This document shows positions 37,231-44,064 of a stretch of 44,064 bases of DNA, piece by piece. Position 1 is the stretch's first letter. Each line of letters opens with the position of its first letter. The notes beneath the pieces are model-generated. The model ran no database searches, was not told the DNA's origin, and saw nothing but the letters and a program-made list of their open reading frames with translations. This stretch comes from JBKHBT01 sp046542255 (GTDB lineage: Bacteria; UBP14; UBA6098; JBKHBT01): contig JBKHBT010000016.1 of the NCBI GenBank assembly GCA_046542255.1, forward strand, positions 1-44,064. The letters are read 5' to 3'. Position numbers and translations under genes: made by a program.

Positions 37231-38589
37231 ATGCATCCAAGGCACATTGGTGTCATCCTTATGATTGCGTTTATTGCAAGCGCATTTTTTGCCCCCATCG
37301 CAGTAGCTCAGGAAGAAAATGAGCTAGATGAAATGGATTCTTTATGGGTAATTATTTCCAGTTATGAAGAGGCCGAAATTGATAAAGACTTAGCTATCAC
37401 TCTTCAATGGAAAACACAAATAAAGAAGTATAATGAAAGAAGAAAGCTTTACGCTGATAATTTTACTGATTATGAAGAGCAGGAAGAGCTTACGTATCGT
37501 GTAATGGTGTTTTCTGATAGCACTATGAATGATCAGGTCAAATCCACCGAAGATATAAATGCCCTTTCTTATCAAATCAAGGGTTTACAATTTGGTATGA
37601 CATATTATTTCAAAGTTATGCCTGTCGGTATTCCAAATCCCTATAAAGCACCAGCTGCTGATGGTCAGATATTTAAAGTAAGTACTCAAGCAAAAGGCTC
37701 AGATAATCTCTTTGGAAACTTCTATGAGTTTTCTAAAGATGGTGGCCTTATGATGCCTGTTATTTATCTTTTGGCATTATTTGGACTTATTGTCTGTATT
37801 CCAGTATCATGGTGGAAGATGAGATTAGCAAATGTATTTCCACCAAATCAATCAGGTATCCTATACACGATTCTTCCTTGGAATAAAACAGCCAAGACTG
37901 GTTTTATGACAGAAAAAGGCAATGCCTATATTCGAGAGATTTCCAAATATTGGGCCAAAGCCATGGAAGCTCAGAATATAAAGCCGAGTCTTTGGAAAGA
38001 TGAAGAAGCTTTCATTAAAGCTACTCAGCAGGAACAAGAAGAAATGAAAAAGAAGCTCTGGATTAAGGTTGGCCTTCCAAATATCGAAAAAGCTATCGAT
38101 ATCTGCAAGAATGGCGTTCCGGGAATCAAACTTCCGAAGAAACCATTGCAATATCCTTTTGCAAAGGTATTCCTTGCTGTTTTAGAAAATCATCGTGCTA
38201 ATAAGAATGCATGGTGGACATCACAGGAAATGGATCGAGCTATGTCCAATACATCTCTTAAAGAGATCGATGGTATAGCAGGTTGGACCGTTAATGCACT
38301 CTGGGCACTTGGTAGTGTCGAACCTATGCTTGGTCTATTTGGAACAGTTATTGGTATTAGACAGTCATTTATGGTTATTACCGATATGATTAAGAAGGAT
38401 CCGGAAGCAAAGATGTCTAAGATTGTTCCGGCTCTTGCTGGCGGAATTCATACAGCACTTATTACAACTATTACTGGTCTTGCCTTTGGTGTACCATTCA
38501 CACTCGCACATTACTACTATAAAGGCAAACTCAATTGGATTGCAGGTAAATGGGAGGAAATCCTAGTAGATGTACTTAATAGAGCTTAA
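37231..38589 (+). CDS. ExbB/TolQ/MotA-type proton-channel protein with secreted FN3-like domain
   Basis: 452 residues. A signal peptide or first helix (about 6-27) is followed by a periplasmic FN3-like domain (about 36-155; SYQIKGLQFGMTYYFKVMPV is the typical last-strand pattern), a TM helix (172-195), a cytoplasmic helical region, and the MotA/TolQ/ExbB core: TM 350-378 with SVEPMLGLFGTVIGI and TM 398-430 with LAGGIHTALITTITGLAFGVPF. The core conducts protons in complex with ExbD-type partners, which are the next two genes. The FN3 domain is not a normal part of ExbB. ATG 37231 follows AAGGAGG; ATG 37174 would overlap the previous stop and give 19 odd residues. Confidence 0.9.
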   Translation: MHPRHIGVILMIAFIASAFFAPIAVAQEENELDEMDSLWVIISSYEEAEIDKDLAITLQWKTQIKKYNERRKLYADNFTDYEEQEELTYRVMVFSDSTMNDQVKSTEDINALSYQIKGLQFGMTYYFKVMPVGIPNPYKAPAADGQIFKVSTQAKGSDNLFGNFYEFSKDGGLMMPVIYLLALFGLIVCIPVSWWKMRLANVFPPNQSGILYTILPWNKTAKTGFMTEKGNAYIREISKYWAKAMEAQNIKPSLWKDEEAFIKATQQEQEEMKKKLWIKVGLPNIEKAIDICKNGVPGIKLPKKPLQYPFAKVFLAVLENHRANKNAWWTSQEMDRAMSNTSLKEIDGIAGWTVNALWALGSVEPMLGLFGTVIGIRQSFMVITDMIKKDPEAKMSKIVPALAGGIHTALITTITGLAFGVPFTLAHYYYKGKLNWIAGKWEEILVDVLNRA

Positions 38590-38603
38590 GGAGGAAAGAA
38601 CTG

Positions 38604-39143
38604 ATGCCTAGAAGAAGAGAGGAAACTCTTCCGAGTTCAGAAATGACATCGATGATCGATATCATTTTCCAATTGCTTATCTTCTTTCTCGTGACGCTCT
38701 CGCTTGGTACTGTGCAATCACAGTCCACAGCAGAAGTTGTTGGTGAGATGAAAGAAGATGTGCCTGATCTCCCTCCAATGAAACAGCTCACTGAATCCGA
38801 AAGAAAATTGACAGAAGGTTATATTCTTCATATCGATGAGGACAAAGAAAACCAGGTGAGAGGCGATTTGGTTGCTTGGATATTTGATCCTGAGTTCCCA
38901 AGTCTTGCCGAAGCTAAAAAGGATAGTTCTGGTAATCATGGACCTTTCTCACTGGATGAGGCCAAGAAGCGGATAGACGAACTACTTGGTACTCATCTTA
39001 TGATGAAGGGTGAGCCAACATCACTTAAGATGCGTGCCCATGAAGACACAGAATATGGTTTTGTTCTCGATATTATGGGAATATGTAATGCAGATTCAAT
39101 CAAAACAGTAGATTTCAATCTACTGCATGCTAAGAAGGACTGA
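38604..39143 (+). CDS. ExbD/TolR-family protein, first copy
   Basis: 179 residues. A short basic cytoplasmic N-terminus (MPRRREE) leads to a single helix with the proton-carrying Asp19 in EMTSMIDIIFQLLIFFLV, then a periplasmic domain. The periplasmic part has an inserted acidic/Lys-rich stretch (about 70-120) and ends with a typical ExbD helix-strand pattern (GFVLDIMGICNADSIKTVDF). It would couple proton flow through the channel protein 14 bp upstream to movement of a periplasmic partner. An AAGGAGG ribosome site precedes ATG 38604. Confidence 0.93.
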   Translation: MPRRREETLPSSEMTSMIDIIFQLLIFFLVTLSLGTVQSQSTAEVVGEMKEDVPDLPPMKQLTESERKLTEGYILHIDEDKENQVRGDLVAWIFDPEFPSLAEAKKDSSGNHGPFSLDEAKKRIDELLGTHLMMKGEPTSLKMRAHEDTEYGFVLDIMGICNADSIKTVDFNLLHAKKD

Positions 39144-39161
39144 AGCAAGAGGTGAATAAGA

Positions 39162-39698
39162 ATGAAACGTCGTGAAGAAGCCCTACCCAGCATGGAGATG
39201 ACCTCGATGATTGACATTATTTTTCAATTGATGATATTTTTCATCGTTACAATGTCAGTCATGCCTGCCGAACAATCTGCACCTAAAGTCGAAGGAACAA
39301 AGCAAATACCTACGCCGAAGGATGGAGACTCGGAAGTGTCGATGGTTATTCAATACCATCAAGCCCAAGGTGGTTATGAATTCTATGTACTCCAGGGCAA
39401 TAAAAATTCTGCTGAATTCTATCAGGAAATAAGCAGAAAATCATACATACCAACAAATGTTCTAAGAAATATCGGAAAGCTAAACCAGGTTTACTTTACA
39501 AATGAGAGTCTGAAAAACCTATTAAGGGAAGTTAGCAAAAATGAACCTGCTATTCTTATCAGAGCTCCAGAAACCATTCCATATGGTGAAATTGTAAAAT
39601 TGCATAGCTTTATGATAGAAGCTGGAATAGGAAAAATAGCATGGGTCAAAGGTAGTTTATTTGATCTAGAAGCTGAAATAGTTCAAACGAAAGGGTGA
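39162..39698 (+). CDS. ExbD/TolR-family protein, second copy
   Basis: 178 residues and clearly paralogous to the preceding protein in its first 35 residues (RREEALPSMEMTSMIDIIFQ, with Asp18), but divergent in the periplasmic domain, which ends KLHSFMIEAGIGKIAWVKG. The pair suggests a hetero-oligomer of one channel protein with two different ExbD subunits, as in the myxobacterial AglQRS and TolQR-like systems with two R-type subunits. AAGAGGTG precedes the ATG. The stop overlaps the likely start zone of the next gene. Confidence 0.93.
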   Translation: MKRREEALPSMEMTSMIDIIFQLMIFFIVTMSVMPAEQSAPKVEGTKQIPTPKDGDSEVSMVIQYHQAQGGYEFYVLQGNKNSAEFYQEISRKSYIPTNVLRNIGKLNQVYFTNESLKNLLREVSKNEPAILIRAPETIPYGEIVKLHSFMIEAGIGKIAWVKGSLFDLEAEIVQTKG

Positions 39699-39703
39699 TG
39701 AGG

Positions 39704-40264
39704 ATGACAGAGAGAATTACTAAATATCTATTTTTCCTCGTTATCGCTTTCATCGCAATTAATTTTTTCGGTTGCGAAGGCCAGGCAGGAGATAGTTATT
39801 TTAATCTGCCGCCTGCACCCAAAGAAATATTCCGTGGCGGCTATGGTAGAATTACCATCAAATATAAACCACCACCAGAACCCATTTTTAGAGTCCAATC
39901 TGCTACTCAGTATATCGACCTAAAAGATATTACGGAGAAATATGGCGTACCTGATAAGCCATTTGTCATATCTTTACAGATCAAAGGTACTGTGCTAAGT
40001 AGCCGTATTATTGATGAAACATCCAAGCTGCAGTTCAATAAATATGTCGAAAAGACATGTAAAGGCTGGATGTATACTCAATGGGGAACTGGAAATTTGC
40101 GTGTGGAAGTTAATGTTCGAACTGAGACAATTACAGTAGATCCAAGTGATATTATGCTAAAGGATGCCGGACCCGATAGAGCTCAAACTAAAGTCGGTAA
40201 TCCTTATGACCTTGTAAGAACAGCTGGTTTTACTGTTGTTGAAGGAAAGATAAAACAGCACTAA
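39704..40264 (+). CDS. Lipoprotein with possible TonB-C-like fold
   Basis: 186 residues from ATG 39704; ATG 39698 and GTG 39695 overlap the preceding stop. A lipoprotein signal ends with FFGC (Cys24), followed by a Pro-rich tether (NLPPAPKEIF, KYKPPPEPIF) and a domain at about 75-140 whose pattern (VISLQIKGTVLSSRIIDET, then a helix, then LRVEVNV) resembles the TonB C-terminal fold by eye. In ExbBD systems TonB is the moving arm; here the component is lipidated and Pro-rich, so it may be the analogous energy-transducing partner. That role is an inference from position and rough pattern only. Confidence 0.75.
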   Translation: MTERITKYLFFLVIAFIAINFFGCEGQAGDSYFNLPPAPKEIFRGGYGRITIKYKPPPEPIFRVQSATQYIDLKDITEKYGVPDKPFVISLQIKGTVLSSRIIDETSKLQFNKYVEKTCKGWMYTQWGTGNLRVEVNVRTETITVDPSDIMLKDAGPDRAQTKVGNPYDLVRTAGFTVVEGKIKQH

Positions 40265-40595
40265 TGAAAAAGAGAATATTACATTCGATAGCACACCATT
40301 CGATAAATCGAAAAGATTTCGATGTGAAATCGAAGTGTAATAATTCATATATCTATGGAAATGCACAGGGTTCTGGACTCTGTGCATTTCTCGGGTTGGC
40401 TCTATGTTTTCATATTTATAAAGAAATATTTTATTGCATACATTGTTTATTGAAATTAAAAACACATTTAAGAATTTATTGGTTATTTTTTGATTATCTT
40501 AATTATTACGAACCGCTTTGTTTTAAAAAATTAGATAAAAAGATTAATTTTAAAGTGGAAAAAAGAAATATAATAAAAAAAGGAGAGTTCTTGTT
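40265..40595. other. 331-bp gap with hairpins and no convincing gene
   Basis: An ORF spans part of this stretch, but it is Ile/Lys/Tyr/Phe-rich, unlike its neighbours. Two stem-loops are present: ATTACATTCGAT (40278-40289) with ATCGAAGTGTAAT (40329-40341, one mismatch), and GAAATGCACAG (40358-40368) with CTGTGCATTTC (40380-40390). They may attenuate transcription between the channel genes and the TPR-PEGA gene. The last 60 bases are A-rich leader with an AAAGGAGAG ribosome site. Confidence 0.55.
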
Positions 40596-43500
40596 ATGAG
40601 AAGGGCAATTTTACCCTTTATATCGATATTGATAATAGTATCGGTATCGATAGTTACAGCACAGGATTATAATGAATTTCTCAGTGTTTTCGATGAAGGC
40701 GCTGCAGCATTCCAGAAAGACAGCATGGGAATTGCCGAGACCGAGTTCAATGCTGCTATCACTGGATTTGAAGGCTTGCTCGAAGGCGGAATGATCGATC
40801 CGACTGAAGAAGCCTATATCAAGACATTTTTAGCTACATCTTATTATTATGTTGGCGTTATAGGCAAATCTCATGAGACTTTGGAGAAGGCATCCAACAT
40901 GTTCCAGGAAGCCTTAAGTGGAATGAGAAATGAAGAGATCTATGATGGAAAGTATGTCAGCGCATTATACTACAAAGGCATGTGCTCATTCCGTCAATAT
41001 CAAATTGCCAATTCGGAGAATGCAAAGGCAAATCTTCTTAGCAGTGCAAGCGGAGATTTCGATGTTTTCTTGCAGGATTCTGTTGTTATTGCAGAAAGCG
41101 AGTCATACGGACAGAAGATTGGATTTGCTAATTATCTAGCGGGTTATTCCATGTATCAATATGGCATTCTAAGGACTTATAAACCAAATACCCGAAAAAA
41201 TGCCAAAAAGGCCCTGAATTCTGCTATCGATTATTTCAAAGCAGCACAAGATGCTTCCGATGAAAGGCTTGCTATCGCAGCGATTCTTATGGAAGGCGAA
41301 ACACACTACAGGCTCGCAAGACTCTATGGCGCTCTGACTCCAGATGAATGGGAAGAATCTGATATTTCTTCTATGGAGCGTTCGGCGCAAATCCTTGCAG
41401 AGTTAGAGCTTGCAAGAACTTCAACTGACAGAATGATCTCAACTGCTGGTGCTCATACAGATCTTCGAAATTTTGGCAAGATGAGTAATTATGGAAATGA
41501 TGTTTATTCTGGTTCAGCCGGTGAGCAGGAGCTTCTGGCTACTACGATGAGAGAACTTCTCGATCTCAAATTGGGTGCAGATTTCGAAAACCAGAGATTG
41601 ATAAGATTTTCAGATGCACAATTAATTAACTACACAAAATATACGGGAAACTCGAATGCTACCAAGTCAGCAATGAATAGCGTGGTATCATTTTATTCTG
41701 GAGCAATGTATTGGACTGCCTGGGTAGAATATATCGAAGGCAATTACGAACAAGCAGGCGGTTTATTTGATCGCTATTTGATGCAAATTGGTTCGCCAAG
41801 AACCTATCATCAGGGAATTATTGTTGCCGATGCTAAGTTCAGAAATGCAGAATGTATATTTTGGAGTGCTGTTAGCAGCGGGAGTATTCCACTAATTAAT
41901 GAGGCAAAATCAACTTATGAAGCACTCAATAATCCACAGGGCACCTATAACCGATACCTCTCGAATGATATCAAAGACCTTATTCAGATTAGATTGGCTC
42001 TTATTAATATCGAAGGAAGGTTATCTGGTATCCAAAGCAGGCAGGACTTCAATTATGTTATCCAGGATGCCGGCCAGACTTCGCCAGAAAATCTTATCGA
42101 TATCGCCAGGTATTTCCTTGAAAAAGGTATCCGCGCTACTGGTTCAATTTCTCAGACAGCATTGAAATTCGCAGGCTATGCACTCGATGAGGTTCTTAAT
42201 AACGCTTCCAGTGCAAGTTTCCAAAATAGAGCGAAATTTATGAAAGGTGTAGGAACAGTCAAACTGGCTACTACTTATAAAGAAAAGGGCGAAAAAGAAA
42301 AGACCCTCCAGGAGGCAAGAGATATCCTGGCCGGCTGTTCAGGTGAGTATCGAGATGAAGCTCAATATGTCGAAGCCATTTCTTATTATATTGGTAATCA
42401 AAATGATCAGGCTCTGCCAAAATTCAATGCACTGGTCAGCAAGGGTCATATGAGGGCAGCATACTATAAGGGGCTTCTTCAGGAAAGCTGTGTTGCCAAA
42501 GGCAGTATCTGGGAAAAAATCGTAGTTTCAACTCCAGATAGCAGGCCTGTCCATGTGAGAGCCAATAATGCAAAGAATCTACTCGATTGTGCTGGCTCGA
42601 TTCCAAAGCAAACAGCCTATGGAAATGTCAAAGAGAATCCACCCATGACATATGAAAATCTCGTGGATGAAGAAGCAGATAAAAGAAATAAAAAGCTTCA
42701 AGCACTCACAATGTGGCAGATTCTCACCAAAGATAAGCTAACTCCCGATGTAGATAAGCTCGTTACCGATAAACCCCCCGAGACAACCGTTGAGATTAAA
42801 TTCGTTATTAATCCAAAAGGCGGAAATGAAGAGCTTATGATAGATGGTGAATCGGAGTTTGTGCAATCTGATGGTCAATCACAGTACAAAGCAACAATTA
42901 TGCAGGGCAAACATGGTATCACTGTTTCAAAGAAGGGTTTCTATTTCTACGAGGCAGAAATCGATGTTAATAGATCGACGACTATCGAGATTAATTTGAA
43001 TAAAGCTGTTCGATATACCGAAGGCAAAGCCATCGCACAGGCTGCGAATCCAATGGCGATAGCATCTGGTGGTGAAAATCTATTTGTGGCTAATAATAAT
43101 ACAAAACAAATAATGCATATCGGGCCAGACGGTTCGGTCAAGACTAAGATCGATTATGATGATCTTGGTGTTATTACAGTTACAGCTCTGGCTGTCGATA
43201 ACGATTTACTTATCGTTTCTGATAGCAGGCATAATGTTGTAAAGCTCTGTGATTTCAAAGGTGAAAATGCCGATTTTATTGCTCTGGGCAATGAGCCATA
43301 TGATGGCAAAAAGCTAAACAATCCATCCGGCATTGCAGCTGCTGCTGGCAAGTATTATATCATCGATTCCTCGAACAGGAGAGTTCTGCTCTTTGATGGT
43401 GGAACATACAGAAGAAGCTTTGGCGAAGAGGAACTTGTTAAACCTATCGCAATCAATGTAGATGAAGAGGCACAAAGAGTTTATGTTACAGATGTTATAA

Positions 43501-43808
43501 AGAGTGCAGTCTGCATTTTTGATTTTGGAGGCGTTCTTTTGGAAACAAAAGAACTCGATGAAATTCAGACACCATCACATATTTACAAAGATGAGGATGG
43601 ATATTTCTATATTGCAGATTTTGCAGCTAATAAGGTAGCCAAATATTCAGAAGGTTTTGAATATCTTTCAACTGCTTCTGACGCATTGACTTCCCCCAGA
43701 GGCCTTACACTCGTTGGCTTAGGCCCGGAAGCGACAATGTATGTCGCAACAAAGAACAATGTATCAGTTCTAAAAGGCGGATGGGATAATCAGTATAGTC
43801 CAGAATAA
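40596..43808 (+). CDS. Large periplasmic TPR-PEGA-beta-propeller protein
   Basis: 1070 residues. A signal peptide ends near VTAQ (about 22). Residues about 25-650 are helical with irregular TPR-like pairs (for example YEQAGGLFDRYL, YIGNQNDQALPKFNALV). A PEGA-like beta domain lies at about 728-800 (EELMIDGES...GKHGITVSKKGFYFYEAEIDV). The C-terminal 260 residues are NHL/6-bladed-propeller repeats (NPMAIASGGENLFVANNNT, LNNPSGIAAAAGKYYIIDSS, IYKDEDGYFYIADFAANKVAKY). TPR and PEGA domains suggest protein and carbohydrate/peptidoglycan contacts. It ends the envelope cluster and is followed by a strong terminator. Strong AAAGGAGAG start signal. Confidence 0.88.
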   Translation: MRRAILPFISILIIVSVSIVTAQDYNEFLSVFDEGAAAFQKDSMGIAETEFNAAITGFEGLLEGGMIDPTEEAYIKTFLATSYYYVGVIGKSHETLEKASNMFQEALSGMRNEEIYDGKYVSALYYKGMCSFRQYQIANSENAKANLLSSASGDFDVFLQDSVVIAESESYGQKIGFANYLAGYSMYQYGILRTYKPNTRKNAKKALNSAIDYFKAAQDASDERLAIAAILMEGETHYRLARLYGALTPDEWEESDISSMERSAQILAELELARTSTDRMISTAGAHTDLRNFGKMSNYGNDVYSGSAGEQELLATTMRELLDLKLGADFENQRLIRFSDAQLINYTKYTGNSNATKSAMNSVVSFYSGAMYWTAWVEYIEGNYEQAGGLFDRYLMQIGSPRTYHQGIIVADAKFRNAECIFWSAVSSGSIPLINEAKSTYEALNNPQGTYNRYLSNDIKDLIQIRLALINIEGRLSGIQSRQDFNYVIQDAGQTSPENLIDIARYFLEKGIRATGSISQTALKFAGYALDEVLNNASSASFQNRAKFMKGVGTVKLATTYKEKGEKEKTLQEARDILAGCSGEYRDEAQYVEAISYYIGNQNDQALPKFNALVSKGHMRAAYYKGLLQESCVAKGSIWEKIVVSTPDSRPVHVRANNAKNLLDCAGSIPKQTAYGNVKENPPMTYENLVDEEADKRNKKLQALTMWQILTKDKLTPDVDKLVTDKPPETTVEIKFVINPKGGNEELMIDGESEFVQSDGQSQYKATIMQGKHGITVSKKGFYFYEAEIDVNRSTTIEINLNKAVRYTEGKAIAQAANPMAIASGGENLFVANNNTKQIMHIGPDGSVKTKIDYDDLGVITVTALAVDNDLLIVSDSRHNVVKLCDFKGENADFIALGNEPYDGKKLNNPSGIAAAAGKYYIIDSSNRRVLLFDGGTYRRSFGEEELVKPIAINVDEEAQRVYVTDVIKSAVCIFDFGGVLLETKELDEIQTPSHIYKDEDGYFYIADFAANKVAKYSEGFEYLSTASDALTSPRGLTLVGLGPEATMYVATKNNVSVLKGGWDNQYSPE

Positions 43809-43831
43809 GATACATTGCTAAATATAATATT

Positions 43832-43862
43832 AAAAAAGCTCCGCAGTTTGCGGAGCTTTTTT
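43832..43862. terminator. Bidirectional terminator at the end of the envelope cluster
   Basis: AAAAAAGCTCCGCA (43832-43845) pairs with TGCGGAGCTTTTTT (43849-43862) around a 3-nt loop. T tracts on both strands allow it to end the plus-strand cluster and the minus-strand HTH remnant. Confidence 0.92.
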
Positions 43863-43884
43863 AATTTGCATTTTAGATTATAAA

Positions 43885-43989
43885 TTATTCCCTGTATTCG
43901 AGAATATCGCCGGGTTGGCAATCCAATGCTTTGCAAATTGTATCGAGAGTTGAGAAACCAATAGCCCTGCCTTTACCTCTTTTAAAGCC
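43885..43989 (-). pseudogene. Truncated XRE/Cro-C1 helix-turn-helix remnant
   Basis: On the minus strand about 34 codons encode the C-terminal part of a small HTH_26/Cro-type regulator (GFSTLDTICKALDCQPGDIL, then EYRE and stop). Upstream the frame runs into AT-rich repeat sequence and meets a stop (complement of 44014-44016) without a start codon, so the N-terminal half with the recognition helix is missing. The break coincides with the boundary of the 76-bp repeat, which suggests that the repeat or its carrier replaced the 5' half. A start outside the visible frame through a frameshift cannot be excluded. Confidence 0.7.
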
Positions 43990-44064
43990 ATATATATAAC
44001 ATATATATAAAACTTAATATATATCCCCAAAAGGCTTTACTGATGTTTTAGCCTGAAAAGTATG
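43989..44064 (-). repeat. 76-bp repeat, copy B (inverted relative to copy A)
   Basis: The reverse complement matches 13106-13181 with 72 of 76 identities by hand count. It contains the stop codon and tail of a gene that continues beyond the window. The left boundary abuts the truncated HTH remnant; the right boundary is outside the window. Confidence 0.9.
44048..44064 (-). CDS. Partial 3' end of a probable paralogue of the 103-residue protein
   Basis: Only the last few codons are visible (complement: TAC TTT TCA GGC TAA, encoding YFSG and stop), identical to the end of the gene at 12811-13122, in the same relation to the repeat tail. That the rest of the gene is also paralogous is inference. 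Confidence 0.4.

Noticed and set aside
40264..40599. 111-codon plus-strand ORF after the lipoprotein gene
   Set aside because: Its composition is that of translated AT-rich non-coding DNA, it overlaps two hairpins, it begins at the previous stop without a ribosome site, and it ends inside the start of the next gene.

Overview
The window reads as part of the chromosome of an AT-rich, Gram-negative, probably strictly anaerobic bacterium of the FCB superphylum (Fibrobacterota/Bacteroidota/Cloacimonadota-like candidate phyla). The reasons are three very large secreted proteins with a C-terminal type IX-secretion-like sorting domain (PNPFN motif followed by a GxY/GVY strand and a basic tail), a PorV/UPF0164-type outer-membrane barrel, a gingipain-like C25 protease, a cobalamin-dependent ribonucleotide reductase and the [FeFe]-hydrogenase maturase HydG. 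The exact phylum cannot be fixed by eye; the partial 23S rRNA at the left edge would settle it.

Layout. 1-1216: 3' half of a 23S rRNA gene, 5S rRNA and a terminator. 1294-2006: a single outer-membrane barrel gene with its own promoter and terminator. 2166-3963: a tight three-gene operon (four-TM protein, YjbQ family, signal peptidase I with a membrane extension). 4174-12609: a giant hybrid PAS histidine kinase, a small lipoprotein and a C25 protease-like secreted protein lacking the expected catalytic His. 12811-14000: a small coiled-coil-like protein, a possible tiny ORF and an ArsR-DUF2087 regulator, with a 76-bp repeat that recurs inverted at the right edge. 14050-17952: threonine aldolase, a soluble PAS histidine kinase and HydG. 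18056-19417: a membrane protein that looks frameshifted and a convergent orphan beta-class DNA methyltransferase. 19598-23815: divergent nrdJ and an NFACT/RqcH gene, with two NrdR-box-like palindromes abutting a good promoter for nrdJ. 24086-26896: a secreted degenerate Memo-AMMECR1 fusion coupled to an M23 endopeptidase-like protein.

27104-43808 is the most striking region: seven same-strand genes close together, then after a 331-bp gap an eighth, all about the envelope. Two very large FN3/Ig-type secreted proteins with sorting domains are followed by a PorV-like barrel fused to a TPR-like tail, an ExbB/TolQ/MotA-type channel protein carrying a secreted FN3-like domain, two ExbD/TolR proteins, a lipoprotein with a possible TonB-C-like fold, and a TPR-PEGA-propeller protein. 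I read this as a proton-motive-force-driven envelope machine encoded beside its presumed cargo or surface partners; its function is not recognised and the link is inference from gene order. The window ends with a bidirectional terminator, a truncated XRE-type HTH remnant and the inverted copy of the 13.1-kb repeat.
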